A DNA stretch of 64,000 bases, taken from NCBI RefSeq assembly GCF_030553075.1, contig NZ_CP130701.1, positions 1,736,001 to 1,800,000 of the forward strand, in the 5' to 3' direction. The DNA comes from Halomonas sp. I5-271120 (GTDB lineage: Bacteria; Pseudomonadota; Gammaproteobacteria; Pseudomonadales; Halomonadaceae). The position numbers were made by a program, and so were the translations under genes. Of the stretch, positions 26,207 through 35,763 are shown piece by piece. Within the stretch, counting starts at the first letter, position 1; every line of letters starts with the position of its first letter. The notes under the pieces were generated by a model, which was not told the DNA's origin, did no database searches, and saw only the letters and a program-made list of their open reading frames with translations.

Positions 26207-27067
26207 TCACTCAATGTTTTGGATCTGCTCGCGCATTTGCTCGATCAGCACCTTGAGCTCCACGGCGCTGCGGGTCGTCTCGGCGACCACCGACTTGGAG
26301 GACAGGGTATTGGCCTCGCGGTTGAGCTCCTGCATCAGGAAATCCAGGCGCCGGCCCACCGGACCCTTGAGGGTGAGCTGGCGCTCGACCTCGTCGACGT
26401 GTGTAGCCAGGCGGTCGAGTTCTTCGTCGACGTCGGCCTTCTGGGCCATCAGGGTCAGTTCTGCTTCCAGCCGCTGTGGCTCGAGTTCGGCACGCACCGT
26501 GTCTAATCGTGCAAGCAGCTGGTCCCGCTGGCGCTTGAGGATGTCGGGCATTTGCACCTTCACCTCGCTGACCTGCTCGCGAACGGCGGCCAGGCGGCTT
26601 CTGACCAGCGCGGCGAGCTCGGCACCTTCCCTGGCGCGGGCCTCGAGCAGGGCGTTCAGCGCCTCGCGGAACAGTGCCTGGGCGCTGTCTGTCACCACGT
26701 CGATATCCGGGCCACCCGATTCGAGCACGCCGGGATGGTCAAGCAGCGACAGGGCGTCGGGCATGGCGGCCTCGGGCACGGTGCGGCGCAGCTCGCCGAG
26801 GGCAGCGGCCAGGCCGGCCAGGCGCTCGGCGTTGATGCTCAGGGTCTCGCCGTTGGTCGGCACGAAGCGCAGGGTGCACTCGACCTTGCCTCTGTTCAGC
26901 CGCTGGCGCAGGGCGTCGCGGTAGCCGGGCTCCAGGCCGCGCAGGGTCTCGGGCAGGCGAAAATGCAGATCGAGATAGCGCTGATTGACCGAGCGCAACT
27001 CGAGCTCGAGGCTGCCCCAGTCGGCTTCCCGGCTGGCCCGCGCGAAGGCGGTCATGCTGTGCACCAT
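26207..27067 (-). CDS. yicC: YicC/YloC-family endoribonuclease
   Basis: A 286-residue YicC protein. The N-terminal MVHSMTAFARASRE and ELRSVNQRYLDLHFRLPE are the classical YicC_N signature and the C-terminal GRRLDFLMQELNREANTLSSKS and IEQMREQIQNIE the DUF1732 signature. E. coli YicC is an endoribonuclease affecting small-RNA stability. The gene is complete although an island abuts its 3' end, as expected when an integrase rebuilds the target gene end. It is divergent from rph with ~137 bases between them, the usual yicC/rph arrangement. Confidence 0.96.
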   Translation of the reverse strand: MVHSMTAFARASREADWGSLELELRSVNQRYLDLHFRLPETLRGLEPGYRDALRQRLNRGKVECTLRFVPTNGETLSINAERLAGLAAALGELRRTVPEAAMPDALSLLDHPGVLESGGPDIDVVTDSAQALFREALNALLEARAREGAELAALVRSRLAAVREQVSEVKVQMPDILKRQRDQLLARLDTVRAELEPQRLEAELTLMAQKADVDEELDRLATHVDEVERQLTLKGPVGRRLDFLMQELNREANTLSSKSVVAETTRSAVELKVLIEQMREQIQNIE

Positions 27068-27204
27068 GTCGATTCCTTACGGTATACCTGAGATGTAATA
27101 AGGCGAGTCTAGCGTAACCGATTCCCGCTGGGGAGCGTGTAGAATGGCGGCCACGCGCCGGCGCTTGCCGGCCTTTGTTCTGTTTTCCCGCAACGAGAGA
27201 TGTC

Positions 27205-27942
27205 ATGTCCACCACACCCCTGCGCCCCAGCGGCCGCCAGCCCGATCAGCCCCGCGATATTCGTCTGACTCGCGACTACACGCGCCACGCCGAAGGCTCG
27301 GTGCTCGTCGAGTTCGGCGATACCAAGGTGCTGTGCAACGCAAGCGTCGAGGCTGGCGTGCCGCGCTGGCTGCGTGGCAAGAACCAGGGCTGGGTGACTG
27401 CCGAGTACGGCATGTTGCCGCGGGCCACGCATTCCCGCAGCGGCCGTGAGGCGACTCGCGGCAAGCAGGGCGGCCGTACCCTGGAGATTCAGCGCCTGAT
27501 CGGCCGTTCGCTGCGCGCGGCGGTGGATCTCAAACAGCTTGGCGAGTTCACCATCACCGTCGACTGCGACGTGATCCAGGCCGATGGCGGCACCCGTACC
27601 GCTTCGATCACCGGCGGCTGCGTGGCGCTGGTCGATGCCATCCGCTACCTGCAGCGCGAGAAGAAGCTCAAGAAAGACCCGCTCAAGCAGCTGGTCAGTT
27701 CGGTCTCTGTGGGGCTCTTCAAGGGCACACCGGTGGTCGATCTCGACTACCCGGAGGACAGCCGTGCCGACACTGACATGAATGTGGTGATGACCGAGCA
27801 GGGCGGGCTGATCGAGGTGCAGGGCACCGCCGAGGCGGGTGCATTCTCCCGCGCCGAGCTCAACGCCATGCTCGATCTTGCCGAAGGCGCGGGTGCGACG
27901 CTCTTCGATCATCAGCGCGAGGCGCTGGGCATTCGCAAGTAG
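27205..27942 (+). CDS. rph: Ribonuclease PH
   Basis: A 245-residue phosphorolytic 3'-5' exoribonuclease that trims tRNA 3' ends. The whole sequence matches RNase [48 protein letters not shown] and [18 protein letters not shown] with the catalytic Asp residues. Length equals the E. coli family norm, and unlike E. coli K-12 the C-terminus is not frameshifted. ATG at 27205 follows GAGAG; an upstream ATG would add ten unconserved residues. Confidence 0.97.
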   Translation: MSTTPLRPSGRQPDQPRDIRLTRDYTRHAEGSVLVEFGDTKVLCNASVEAGVPRWLRGKNQGWVTAEYGMLPRATHSRSGREATRGKQGGRTLEIQRLIGRSLRAAVDLKQLGEFTITVDCDVIQADGGTRTASITGGCVALVDAIRYLQREKKLKKDPLKQLVSSVSVGLFKGTPVVDLDYPEDSRADTDMNVVMTEQGGLIEVQGTAEAGAFSRAELNAMLDLAEGAGATLFDHQREALGIRK

Positions 27943-27973
27943 CGGTGTCGATCAGGGCGTGATGGCCCCATCA

Positions 27974-28006
27974 CGCAAGACGCCGGCTCAGGGCCGGCGT
28001 CTTGCG
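27974..28006 (+). terminator. Hairpin downstream of rph
   Basis: CGCAAGACGCCGGC and GCCGGCGTCTTGCG form a 14-bp stem with a short loop. It lies between the convergent rph and crc genes and could serve both, though no T-run follows on either strand. Confidence 0.6.
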
Positions 28007-28082
28007 TTGCGGTGGCATGAGCGCCTGGCGCGACAGGCGCGAGCGACGGGCATACTAAGGGCGTACTAAGGGATGGAGGCGC

Positions 28083-28850
28083 TCAGATCTCCAGGTCGTA
28101 CTCGACGATCAGCGGTGCAAATTCCGAGAAGGTCGCGTCACGGTCGATCCAGGCGTCGACCACATTGCGGCGCAGGTTGGGGCCGACCAGCTGGTAGTCG
28201 AGGCGCCAGCCTTCCTGGCGGGAGCGCGGCTGGTGCTGGTCGAGGGCCGGCCACCAGGTGTACTCGCCTGCGTCGCGGTTGACCTCGCGGAAGGTGTCGA
28301 TAAAGCCGATCGGCCCGAACACCTGATCCATCCAGGCCCGTTCCTCGGGCTTGAAGCCCGGCGTGGTCTGGTTGTCGGCCCAGTTGGCCAGATCGATGGT
28401 CTTGTGAGCCACGTGCCAGGTGCCGCAGATGATGTACTCGCGACGCTTGCGCGCCATCTTGCCAAGATAATCCTGGTACTGGCTCATGAAGTCCTGCTTG
28501 GCGGTCGGATCACTGCCGTCCGGCATCAGGAAACTGGCGATGCTGAAACGGTCGTAGTCGGCCTGCAGGAAGCGACCCTCATTGTCGCACTGGGGGAAGC
28601 CCAGCCCGTACATGATGGCCTTGGGAATCTTGCGGCAATAAAGCCCCACGCCGGAAAAGCCGTCTTCCTCGGCGTCGAGGAAATAGCCTTCATAGCCTTC
28701 CGGGTAAAGAATGCTGTCGTCCAGTTCGAAGCTCTTGGCCTTGAGATTCTGGACGCAGACGACATCGGCATCCTGACCGGCCAGCCAGTCGAGAAAGCCT
28801 CGCTCGACCGCTTCGCGGATACCGTTGACGTTGATGCTGGCGATTTTCAT
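28083..28850 (-). CDS. crc: Catabolite repression control protein Crc (exonuclease III fold, inactive)
   Basis: A 255-residue protein of the ExoIII/APE fold that matches Pseudomonas Crc rather than XthA. Similar stretches include MKIASINVNGIREAVERGFL, the DLDD-like FELDD and RREYIICGTWHVAHK. The exonuclease residues are replaced: QExK is QNLK, GDxN is GTWH, and SDHAP is SEFAP. In Pseudomonas, Crc lacks nuclease activity and works with Hfq on A-rich mRNA motifs to repress use of poorer carbon sources. It is divergent from pyrE exactly as in Pseudomonas. ATG at 28850 gives the family start. Confidence 0.9.
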   Translation of the reverse strand: MKIASINVNGIREAVERGFLDWLAGQDADVVCVQNLKAKSFELDDSILYPEGYEGYFLDAEEDGFSGVGLYCRKIPKAIMYGLGFPQCDNEGRFLQADYDRFSIASFLMPDGSDPTAKQDFMSQYQDYLGKMARKRREYIICGTWHVAHKTIDLANWADNQTTPGFKPEERAWMDQVFGPIGFIDTFREVNRDAGEYTWWPALDQHQPRSRQEGWRLDYQLVGPNLRRNVVDAWIDRDATFSEFAPLIVEYDLEI

Positions 28851-28944
28851 TACGTGGTCCCTTTTCCGTCGCGCGTGTATGATACCCGACGTTTCGACGT
28901 TTGGGTAAATGGCCGTGCGGCCAGGGCAGTCAGGAGATCCGAAG

Positions 28945-29646
28945 ATGGCAGCGAGCGGGACGGTAAGCATGCAGGACTATCAGCGCGAGTTCATCGAATT
29001 CGCCATCGAACAGGGCGTGCTCAAGTTCGGTGAGTTCACCCTCAAGTCCGGCCGTGTCAGCCCTTACTTCTTCAATGCTGGCCTCTTCAAGAGCGGCTCG
29101 GCGCTAGCCCGGTTGGGGCGTTTCTACGCTCAGGCCATCGCCGACAGCGGCCTTGAGGTCGACGTGCTGTTCGGCCCCGCCTACAAGGGCATTCCGCTGG
29201 CGGCCAGTACCGCCGTGGCGCTCGCCGATCATCATCAGCGCGATCTGCCGTTTTCCTTCAACCGCAAGGAAGCCAAGGCCCACGGCGAGGGTGGCAACAT
29301 CGTCGGCGCCGCCCTCGAAGGCCGGGTGCTGATCATCGATGACGTGATCACCGCCGGCACTGCGATCCGCGAAGTGATGACCCTGATCGACGACGCCGGC
29401 GCCCAGGCCGCTGGCGTGGTGATCGCGCTGGATCGCCAGGAGTGCGGCAGCGTCGAGCAGGGCACCGAACGGCGCAGCGCCATCCAGGAAGTCGAGGCTC
29501 GCTATGGCATGCCGGTCGTTAGTATCGTGACGCTGGACATGGTGCTGGCCTACCTGGAAGAGTACGCCTCCGAGGCCATGCAGGGCCATGCCCAGGCCAT
29601 TCGCGACTACCGCGCCCGCTACGGCGTAATGCCCGCTAAGGCGTAA
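28945..29646 (+). CDS. pyrE: Orotate phosphoribosyltransferase
   Basis: A 233-residue pyrimidine-biosynthesis enzyme converting orotate and PRPP to OMP. The core [20 protein letters not shown], the [10 protein letters not shown] segment and the PRPP loop [16 protein letters not shown] are all present. ATG at 28945 has AGGAG eight bases upstream. Most relatives start at the in-frame ATG 28969 (MQDYQREF), so the real N-terminus may be eight residues shorter. It lies back to back with crc, with about 95 bases between the starts for both promoters. Confidence 0.95.
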   Translation: MAASGTVSMQDYQREFIEFAIEQGVLKFGEFTLKSGRVSPYFFNAGLFKSGSALARLGRFYAQAIADSGLEVDVLFGPAYKGIPLAASTAVALADHHQRDLPFSFNRKEAKAHGEGGNIVGAALEGRVLIIDDVITAGTAIREVMTLIDDAGAQAAGVVIALDRQECGSVEQGTERRSAIQEVEARYGMPVVSIVTLDMVLAYLEEYASEAMQGHAQAIRDYRARYGVMPAKA

Positions 29647-29740
29647 GCGCAGCCGGTGCCGTCGCCAAGTGACGTTTTGACCTTGAAACACGCGCTGGAT
29701 ACACAATCTGGACACACGATCTAGACCTAGGGATTTTCCG

Positions 29741-30295
29741 ATGAAACTGACTCCCCTGCTCATCAGCGGTACCGCTCTGCTGGCAGCCACCCTGACCTGC
29801 CAGGCAGGCAGCCTGGATCTGAACCTCAGCAGTGAGGCCGTGCAGTTCGAGGGCGCTGCTGACATCGCTCCGGGCATCGCCCTGGGTGGCGGCGTGCTGG
29901 ACAGCGATGATCATGGCGACACCACCGAAGGCCATGTCCAGGTGCTGGGCGTGGATCGCAACAGCCGCTACGACATGGGCATCGGCGCCCGCTGGACGCA
30001 GCTCGACACCGACGTCGGTGACGGTGGTGGCCTCGGTCTGGGTGGCTACGGCTACGCCTACGTCCCGAGCCTGCCGGCCATGTCAGTGGGCGGCTACGCC
30101 TTCTATACCCCGGACGTGGTCACTGCCGGCGATCTCGAGGACAGCGCCGAGTATGGCGTGCGGGCGCGCTATGCCTTCGCCCCGAACGTCGACGGCTATG
30201 TCGGCTATCGTCGCCTGCGCGGCGACTTCGACGGCACCGGTGGTGCCCGCACCCTGGACAGCGGCGCCAACATCGGCGTGCGGCTGAACTTCTAA
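29741..30295 (+). CDS. YfaZ-like outer membrane beta-barrel protein
   Basis: A 184-residue secreted protein. Residues 1-22 form a signal peptide ([21 protein letters not shown]). The mature part has alternating hydrophobic/polar strands, many Gly and aromatic residues ([22 protein letters not shown]), and ends in Phe (GVRLNF), the C-terminal signature recognised by the BAM machinery. This fits YfaZ-type small barrels of unknown function. A GC-rich stem follows at 30,318-30,341. Confidence 0.75.
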   Translation: MKLTPLLISGTALLAATLTCQAGSLDLNLSSEAVQFEGAADIAPGIALGGGVLDSDDHGDTTEGHVQVLGVDRNSRYDMGIGARWTQLDTDVGDGGGLGLGGYGYAYVPSLPAMSVGGYAFYTPDVVTAGDLEDSAEYGVRARYAFAPNVDGYVGYRRLRGDFDGTGGARTLDSGANIGVRLNF

Positions 30296-30317
30296 GGCGG
30301 CCCGTACCGTCTGCGTC

Positions 30318-30341
30318 GTCGGGCCCCGCATGGGGCCCGAC
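30318..30341 (+). terminator. GC-rich stem after the yfaZ-like gene
   Basis: GTCGGGCCCC and GGGGCCCGAC pair around a CAT-containing loop. No T-run follows, so termination strength is uncertain; trmL starts 35 bases later. Confidence 0.55.
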
Positions 30342-30375
30342 TGCGTTATGGCCCTTATTCGATCAGGATGTCCGC

Positions 30376-30927
30376 ATGCTCGACGTGGTGCTCTTCGAAC
30401 CCGAGATTCCGCCCAATACCGGCAACCTGATCCGGCTGTGCGCCAACACCGGCTTTCGGTTGCACCTGATCGAGCCGCTGGGCTTCGTGCTCGACGATAA
30501 GCGCCTGCGTCGTGCCGGGCTCGACTACCATGAATGGGCCCGGGTCCGGGTGCACGCGAATTGGGAGGCCTACCTTGAGGCCTGTCGCCCGGACCGGGTG
30601 TTCGCCGTCTCGACCCGTGGACGCACCGGCTATCATGAGCCCGCCTACCGGGAAGGCGACGCCCTGGTGTTCGGCCCCGAGACCCGCGGCCTGCCGCAGG
30701 CGCTGCTCGATGCCCTGCCCCCGGAGCAGCGCCTGCGCATTCCCATGCTGCCCGAGAGTCGCAGCCTCAACCTGTCCAACGCCGGTGCCGTGCTGGTCTT
30801 CGAGGCCTGGCGACAGCTGGAATTTGTTGGGGCAGGCCTTCCTGGGGCCGGCGATTCGGAGAGCAGCCCGACGGGTGAAGGCCAGCCCACCGATCCCTCC
30901 GCCGCGCCGCGTGCCGATCAGGAGTAA
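30376..30927 (+). CDS. trmL: tRNA (cytidine/uridine-2'-O)-methyltransferase TrmL
   Basis: A SPOUT-family enzyme that 2'-O-methylates the wobble base of tRNA-Leu isoacceptors. The start [26 protein letters not shown] and the knot region [11 protein letters not shown] and [18 protein letters not shown] are diagnostic. At 183 residues it is ~25 longer than E. coli TrmL because of a Ser/Pro/Gly-rich tail. It ends three bases before rep and is probably cotranscribed with it. Confidence 0.96.
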   Translation: MLDVVLFEPEIPPNTGNLIRLCANTGFRLHLIEPLGFVLDDKRLRRAGLDYHEWARVRVHANWEAYLEACRPDRVFAVSTRGRTGYHEPAYREGDALVFGPETRGLPQALLDALPPEQRLRIPMLPESRSLNLSNAGAVLVFEAWRQLEFVGAGLPGAGDSESSPTGEGQPTDPSAAPRADQE

Positions 30928-30930
30928 GCC

Positions 30931-33006
30931 ATGTCGATCCAGCAACGCCTCACCAAGTTGAACCCGCGTCAGCAGGAAGCGGTGCGCTTCATCGACGGCC
31001 CCTGCCTGGTGTTGGCCGGCGCCGGCTCGGGCAAGACCAGCGTGATCACCTCCAAGATCGCCTACCTGGTCCAGGAATGCGGCATGAGCGCGCGCAAGAT
31101 CGCCGCGGTGACCTTTACCAACAAGGCCGCTCGCGAGATGAAGGAGCGTGTCGGGCAACTGCTCAAGGGGCGCGAGGGCCACGGCCTGACCGTCTCGACC
31201 TTCCACACCCTGGGCCTCAACATCATCCGCGGCGAGCTCAAGACCCTGGGCTACAAGCCGGGCTTCTCGCTGTTCGACCCGGAAGACGCCAAGGCGCTGC
31301 TGCGCGATCTGATGCAGAAGGATGCCCAGATCGACGCCGACCAGATCAACCGGGTGCAGGGCCAGATCTCGACCTGGAAGAATGACCTGGTGCTGCCGGG
31401 CGATGCCCTCTCGCATGCTGCCGATGACGACGAGCAGTTTGCCGCTCGGGTCTACGAGGCCTACAACCGCCACCTCAAGGCCTACAACGCGGTCGATTTC
31501 GATGACCTGATCCTGCTGCCGGTGGTACTGCTGCGCGACGACCCGGAAGTGCTGGCGCGCTGGCGGCGCAAGATTCACTACATGCTGGTCGACGAGTACC
31601 AGGACACCAACGTCTCCCAGTACCTTTTGGTCAAGCTGCTGATGGCCGAGCGCGCCACCTTTACCGTGGTGGGCGACGACGACCAGTCGATCTACGCCTG
31701 GCGCGGCGCGCGGCCGGAGAACCTGGTGACGCTGGGCGAGGATTTCCCACGCCTCAATGTCATCAAGCTCGAGCAGAACTACCGCTCCACCGGCACCATC
31801 CTGCGCGCCGCCAACACCCTGATCGCCAACAATCCCCACGTCTACGAGAAGGCGCTGTGGTCGGAGCTCGGCCCGGGGGATGCGATCCGCGTGGTGGTCA
31901 ACCGCCACGAGGAAGCCGAGGCGGATCGGGTGGCCAGCGAGATCCTGACCCGGCGCATCAAGGAGCGCGCCGAGTGGCGCGACTTCGCGGTGCTCTATCG
32001 CGGCAACTTCCAGGCGAGGCTGCTGGAGCTCAAGCTGCAGCACTACCAGATCCCCTACAAGCTCTCAGGTGGCACCTCCTTCTTCTCGCGCAACGAGATC
32101 AAGGACGCCATGGCCTACCTGCGGTTGCTGATCAACCCGGCCGACGACAATGCCTTCCTGCGCATCGTCAACGTGCCGCGCCGGGAGATCGGCCCCGGGA
32201 CGCTTGAGAAGCTCGCCAACTATGCCAACGACCAGGCCACCGGGCGCGGCATCTCGCTGTTCGCCGCCTGCCATGAAATCGGCCTCGAGCAGGTGCTGCC
32301 GGCCCGTGCCGTCGACCGGCTGGGCCGCTTCACCCACTTTATCGACGGCGTGCGCCGGCGCATGGACGGCGGTGATGCCATCGCCGCGATTCGCGACATG
32401 CTGCGCGAGATGGACTACGAGGCCTGGCTGCATCAAAACGCCAGCGCGCCCACCGTCGCCGAGCGGCGCATGGCCAACGTCTGGACGCTGATCGATCAGC
32501 TCGAGAAGTCGATGGAGCGCAGCGCCGAGGATAGCGCCACGGAGGACAGCGACAGCCTCGAGACCGAGACCGACGGCGTCGAGGCCGCCATCTCGCGGCT
32601 GGTGCTGCGCGACATCCTCGAGCAGCAGGCCGAGGAAGACGACTCCGACCGGGTGCAGCTCTTGACCATGCACGCCTCCAAGGGCCTGGAGTTTCCCCAC
32701 GTCTACCTGATGGGCCTGGAAGAAGACCTGCTGCCGCACCGCAACGCCGTCGAGGCCGGCACAGTCGAGGAGGAGCGCCGGCTCGCCTATGTCGGCATCA
32801 CCCGGGCCCGCCGGACCCTGACGCTGACTCTAGCGCGCCAGCGCAAAGCCTATGGCGAACTGCTCGACTGCACGCCGAGCCGCTTCCTCGACGAGCTGCC
32901 GCCGGACGATCTCGACTGGGAAGGCCGCGCCGACAAGGAAGACCCCGAGAAGAAGCAGGCCCGGGGCAAGGACGCCATCGCCGGCCTGCGCTCTTTATTG
33001 GGCTGA
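30931..33006 (+). CDS. rep: ATP-dependent DNA helicase Rep
   Basis: A 691-residue SF1A 3'-5' helicase that clears proteins ahead of replication forks. Motifs: Q motif LNPRQQEAV, Walker A GAGSGKTSVI, FTNKAAREM, DEYQDTN, GDDDQSIYAWRGA, MHASKGLEF and VGITRARR. Length is close to E. coli Rep (673), and the start LTKLNPRQQEAVRF is Rep-like rather than UvrD-like. The last codons and stop (CTTTATTGGGCTGA) are the first unit of a tandem repeat running into the intergenic region. Confidence 0.95.
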   Translation: MSIQQRLTKLNPRQQEAVRFIDGPCLVLAGAGSGKTSVITSKIAYLVQECGMSARKIAAVTFTNKAAREMKERVGQLLKGREGHGLTVSTFHTLGLNIIRGELKTLGYKPGFSLFDPEDAKALLRDLMQKDAQIDADQINRVQGQISTWKNDLVLPGDALSHAADDDEQFAARVYEAYNRHLKAYNAVDFDDLILLPVVLLRDDPEVLARWRRKIHYMLVDEYQDTNVSQYLLVKLLMAERATFTVVGDDDQSIYAWRGARPENLVTLGEDFPRLNVIKLEQNYRSTGTILRAANTLIANNPHVYEKALWSELGPGDAIRVVVNRHEEAEADRVASEILTRRIKERAEWRDFAVLYRGNFQARLLELKLQHYQIPYKLSGGTSFFSRNEIKDAMAYLRLLINPADDNAFLRIVNVPRREIGPGTLEKLANYANDQATGRGISLFAACHEIGLEQVLPARAVDRLGRFTHFIDGVRRRMDGGDAIAAIRDMLREMDYEAWLHQNASAPTVAERRMANVWTLIDQLEKSMERSAEDSATEDSDSLETETDGVEAAISRLVLRDILEQQAEEDDSDRVQLLTMHASKGLEFPHVYLMGLEEDLLPHRNAVEAGTVEEERRLAYVGITRARRTLTLTLARQRKAYGELLDCTPSRFLDELPPDDLDWEGRADKEDPEKKQARGKDAIAGLRSLLG

Positions 33007-33065
33007 GGGCTCTTTATTGGGCTGAGGGCTCCTTATTGGGCTGAACGCGCTTTACTGGGCTGAGC
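32992..33065 (+). repeat. Tandem ~19-bp repeat starting inside the rep stop region
   Basis: TCTTTATTGGGCTGAGGGC occurs at 32,992 and 33,011, with diverged copies at 33,030 and about 33,049. The first copy contains the last codons and TGA of rep. Copies 1 and 2 are identical. Confidence 0.95.
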
Positions 33066-33110
33066 GCGGATCGCGATAGGGCGAGCGTCGCCACGCGACA
33101 GGGGCAACGC

Positions 33111-33137
33111 AAAAGGGGCGCCAATGGCGCCCCTTTT
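33111..33137. terminator. Bidirectional terminator between rep and the cytochrome gene
   Basis: AAAAGGGGCGCC-AAT-GGCGCCCCTTTTT is a near-perfect stem flanked by A and T runs, so it can stop both rep and the convergent cytochrome c5 gene. Confidence 0.95.
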
Positions 33138-33239
33138 TATGCTGCGTGCCGTTATTGCGAGCAGTTGTTGTGAACAGTTGTAGCGAGTCTGGTGCTGCCC
33201 CATGCGAGCACCGGGGACAGGCCAGCGCGCGCGTGCTGC

Positions 33240-34019
33240 TTACTTGCTGGCGGCCACCAGGTGATCGACGGCGGCCTTGACCTCATCATCAGACAGGCTC
33301 GGGTTGCCGCCCTTGGCCGGCATTGCATTGAAGCCGTTGATGGCGTGGCTGTAGAGGGTCTCGGTGCCTTGCTCAAGGCGCGGCGCCCAGGCGTCGGCAT
33401 CGCCCTTCTTAGGTGCACCGGCAGCGCCGGTATCGTGGCAGGCCGTGCAGACTTGACCGTAGATGGCGGCGCCGTCGATATCGCTGGCGGCGGCGGTCAT
33501 GGTAGCCCCGGCCTCGCCACCTGCGTTGGCGCTGGCCGACGTGGCGCCTCCGATGGGCGGCAGCTCGCCGTCGTAGACGGGCTCGACCAGGTACTGCACG
33601 GCGCGCTTGACCTCATCATCGGCGATGCTTGGGTTGCCGCCCTTGGCCGGCATGGCGTTGAAGCCGTTGATGGCGTGGGAGTAGAGCGTTTCGAGGCCTT
33701 GCTCAAGGCGCGGCGCCCAGGCGTCGGCATCGCCCTTCTTAGGTGCACCGGCAGCGCCGGTATCGTGGCAGGCCGTGCAGACTTGACCGTAGATGGCGGC
33801 GCCGTCGATCTCGCCGCCCTGGCTATCGCCGCCGCTGCTGGTGCTTGTTGAGCTCATGGCGGCCGTGCCGCAGTCCTCGCCGGCCATGCATAGCTTGCCC
33901 ACCGGCTCGAGGCGCTCGGCGATGGCATCGTGGCTCATGTCGCTTTGGGCCGACGCGGCGCTGGTCACGGCCAGGCTCAGGGCGGTCAGGCCACCCATGA
34001 TCAGTTTGCTGACGTTCAC
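33240..34019 (-). CDS. Diheme cytochrome c5-family protein with duplicated domain
   Basis: A 259-residue periplasmic electron carrier. A signal peptide ([21 protein letters not shown]) is followed by a polar linker and two cytochrome c5-like domains, each with CTACH (heme attachment) and a later NAMPAKGG carrying the Met ligand. Both copies are nearly identical, including a 114-bp perfect DNA repeat. Single-domain c5 proteins are the norm, so this one is an internal duplication. GTG at 34019 is chosen because AAGAGG lies eight bases upstream and the residues then match the family start; longer GTG starts overlap the ribosome-binding site. It may donate electrons to a terminal oxidase. Confidence 0.88.
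   Translation of the reverse strand: MNVSKLIMGGLTALSLAVTSAASAQSDMSHDAIAERLEPVGKLCMAGEDCGTAAMSSTSTSSGGDSQGGEIDGAAIYGQVCTACHDTGAAGAPKKGDADAWAPRLEQGLETLYSHAINGFNAMPAKGGNPSIADDEVKRAVQYLVEPVYDGELPPIGGATSASANAGGEAGATMTAAASDIDGAAIYGQVCTACHDTGAAGAPKKGDADAWAPRLEQGTETLYSHAINGFNAMPAKGGNPSLSDDEVKAAVDHLVAASK
33366..33809. repeat. 114-bp perfect direct repeat within the cytochrome gene
   Basis: Bases 33,366-33,479 are identical to 33,696-33,809 (offset 330 bp, in frame). Sequence on the 33,301 side of each copy is also almost identical. The copies encode the heme-binding half of each domain. Confidence 0.95.
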
Positions 34020-34203
34020 TCTCACCACCTCTTACGTTCTTGTCATCGAACGCCCGCATCGGCGCCTGAAAATCAGTATAACGGCAACCACTGAAGCGGG
34101 AAACGCTGTGGCTCGAGTGGTCCCTTGCATCAGGCTGGACAGCCGCGCAGTGGGCGGGTAGGATTGTGGCCGCCCGATCGGGCACTGCTGATAAGGCAGT
34201 TGC

Positions 34204-34280
34204 GCGCCCATAGCTCAGCTGGATAGAGTACTGCCCTCCGAAGGCAGGGGTCGAAGGTTCGAATCCTTCTGGGCGCGCCA
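34204..34280 (+). tRNA. tRNA-Arg (anticodon CCG)
   Basis: A complete cloverleaf: acceptor GCGCCCA/TGGGCGC, D arm GCTC...GAGT, anticodon stem CTGCC/GGCAG with loop CTCCGAA (anticodon CCG), T arm GAAGG TTCGAAT CCTTC, discriminator G and encoded CCA. It reads CGG codons. A terminator follows ten bases later. Confidence 0.97.
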
Positions 34281-34289
34281 AGAACATCG

Positions 34290-34326
34290 AAAAAGGGCCT
34301 GCGAGCAATCGCAGGCCCTTTTTTGT
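34290..34326. terminator. Terminator between tRNA-Arg and the amino-acid ABC operon
   Basis: AAAAAGGGCCTGCGA and TCGCAGGCCCTTTTTT form a long stem with A and T flanks, suitable for terminating both the tRNA and the convergent ABC transporter operon. Confidence 0.95.
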
Positions 34327-34333
34327 TTTGCGC

Positions 34334-35002
34334 TCAGACGCTGGTCACCCCGGGCACATAGGTTCGGCGCTCAAGCCACCCCAGCAGGCTTGCCACCGTG
34401 GAGGTCAGCACCAGATAGATCAGGCCCGCCCAGAGGAAGATCAGGAAGAAGTCCAGGGTCCGCGAACCGACATCGTAGGCGATGGCGGTGATCTCCACCA
34501 CGCCGATGGTGTAGGCGATGGAGGTGAACTTGAGTTCGATGATCGCCTCGTTGGACCACTGCGGGATCACCCGTCGCAGCGCCTGGGGGAGCATGATGTG
34601 GCGGATCGCCTGCCACTGCGTCATGCCGCAGGCGCGGGCAGCCACTATCTGACCCTTGGGCACCGACAGTACCGAGCCGCGGAAGTACTCGGCCTGGTAG
34701 GCGGCACTGTTGAGCGTGATGGCGATCACCGCCGCTGTGAAGGCGTCGAAGACGATGCCCACCTGGGGAAGCCCCAAATAGATGAAGAACATCTGAACCA
34801 GCATCGGCGTGCCGCGAAAAAGCTCCACATAGACGGTACTGATCCAGTAGAAGAGCCGATTGCCGTAGACCCTTGCCCAGCACAGCGCCAAACCTAGAAA
34901 GAAGCCCAGCGTGATCGCGATGATCCATAGCGACAAGGTGATGGGCACGCCCTTGAGCAGCTCAGGCAACCACTGGATACCGAAGGAGATAAATTCCTGC
35001 AT
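34334..35002 (-). CDS. Polar amino-acid ABC transporter permease (second)
   Basis: A 222-residue HisM/GlnP-type inner-membrane subunit with five predicted hydrophobic segments. The conserved TIGR01726-type features are present: [33 protein letters not shown], and the EAA loop [25 protein letters not shown]. It is the last gene of a four-gene importer operon and starts three bases after the ATPase gene. Two unlike permeases imply a heterodimeric channel as in HisQM. The substrate cannot be read from sequence. Confidence 0.9.
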   Translation of the reverse strand: MQEFISFGIQWLPELLKGVPITLSLWIIAITLGFFLGLALCWARVYGNRLFYWISTVYVELFRGTPMLVQMFFIYLGLPQVGIVFDAFTAAVIAITLNSAAYQAEYFRGSVLSVPKGQIVAARACGMTQWQAIRHIMLPQALRRVIPQWSNEAIIELKFTSIAYTIGVVEITAIAYDVGSRTLDFFLIFLWAGLIYLVLTSTVASLLGWLERRTYVPGVTSV

Positions 35003-35005
35003 GGC

Positions 35006-35746
35006 TTACCCGTGCTCCGCGATGACGTTGAGGAAGGCCCTTGTCCGCTCGTGTACGGAGTCGGTGAACATTGCGTCCGGTGTCCCCTGCTCGACGATAT
35101 GGCCGTTCTCCATGAAGATGATCTCGTCGGCGGCCTGGCGGGCAAAGCTCATTTCGTGGGTCACCACCACCATGGTCATGCCCTCGGTGGCCAGCTGCTG
35201 CATCACTCGCACGACCTCGCCGGTCAGCTCGGGGTCCAGCGCTGAGGTTGGCTCGTCGAATAGCAGCACATCGGGGTCCATGGCCAGGGCGCGGGCGATG
35301 GAGACGCGCTGCTGCTGGCCGCCGGAAAGTTCTGCCGGGTAGGCGTCGTCCTTGTCGTCAAGGCCTACCCGTTCCAGCTCGCGTCTGGCGCGTTGGGTCG
35401 CAGTCTCCTTGTCGGTGCCGTTGACCTTGATCTGGCAGATGCGCACGTTGTCGAGCACGGACAGATGCGAGAAGAGGTTGAAGTCCTGAAAGACGAAGCC
35501 CATTCGTGCCCGCATCGCATCGATGTTGTTATCCAGCACCTCATGGCCGTTGAGGTAGATGCGCCCGGCATCCGGCACCGTGAGGTGGTTAATGCAACGC
35601 AGCAGGGTGCTTTTTCCCGAGCCGGAGGGGCCGATCAGTACCTTGGTCTCGCCCTTGCGCAGCCCGAAGCTGATGCCTTTGAGCACCTCCAGGCCGTCAT
35701 AGGCTTTCTTCACATCCTGCACGTCCAGAATCAGATCGTCGGCCAT
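35006..35746 (-). CDS. Polar amino-acid ABC transporter ATP-binding protein
   Basis: A 246-residue GlnQ/HisP-type ATPase energising the importer. Walker [13 protein letters not shown]-loop [10 protein letters not shown], signature LSGGQQQR, Walker [13 protein letters not shown] and the H-loop VTHEMSF are all intact. ATG at 35746 is preceded by AGGAG and gives the family start [16 protein letters not shown]; the frame could extend six codons into the upstream permease's end. Translationally close to both permease genes. Confidence 0.93.
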   Translation of the reverse strand: MADDLILDVQDVKKAYDGLEVLKGISFGLRKGETKVLIGPSGSGKSTLLRCINHLTVPDAGRIYLNGHEVLDNNIDAMRARMGFVFQDFNLFSHLSVLDNVRICQIKVNGTDKETATQRARRELERVGLDDKDDAYPAELSGGQQQRVSIARALAMDPDVLLFDEPTSALDPELTGEVVRVMQQLATEGMTMVVVTHEMSFARQAADEIIFMENGHIVEQGTPDAMFTDSVHERTRAFLNVIAEHG

Positions 35747-35763
35747 TCTTGGCGCTCCTCTCA

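Noticed and set aside
28083..28850. Exonuclease III (xthA)
   Set aside because: Catalytic motifs are replaced and the sequence and neighbourhood match Crc.
30355..32043. 562-codon minus-strand ORF opposite trmL and rep
   Set aside because: Antisense shadow of conserved genes; no ribosome-binding site or known domain.
34204..34280. tRNA-Arg as the island attachment site
   Set aside because: The integrase lies 8 kb away next to yicC, with core genes in between; no integrase or repeat of the tRNA end near it.
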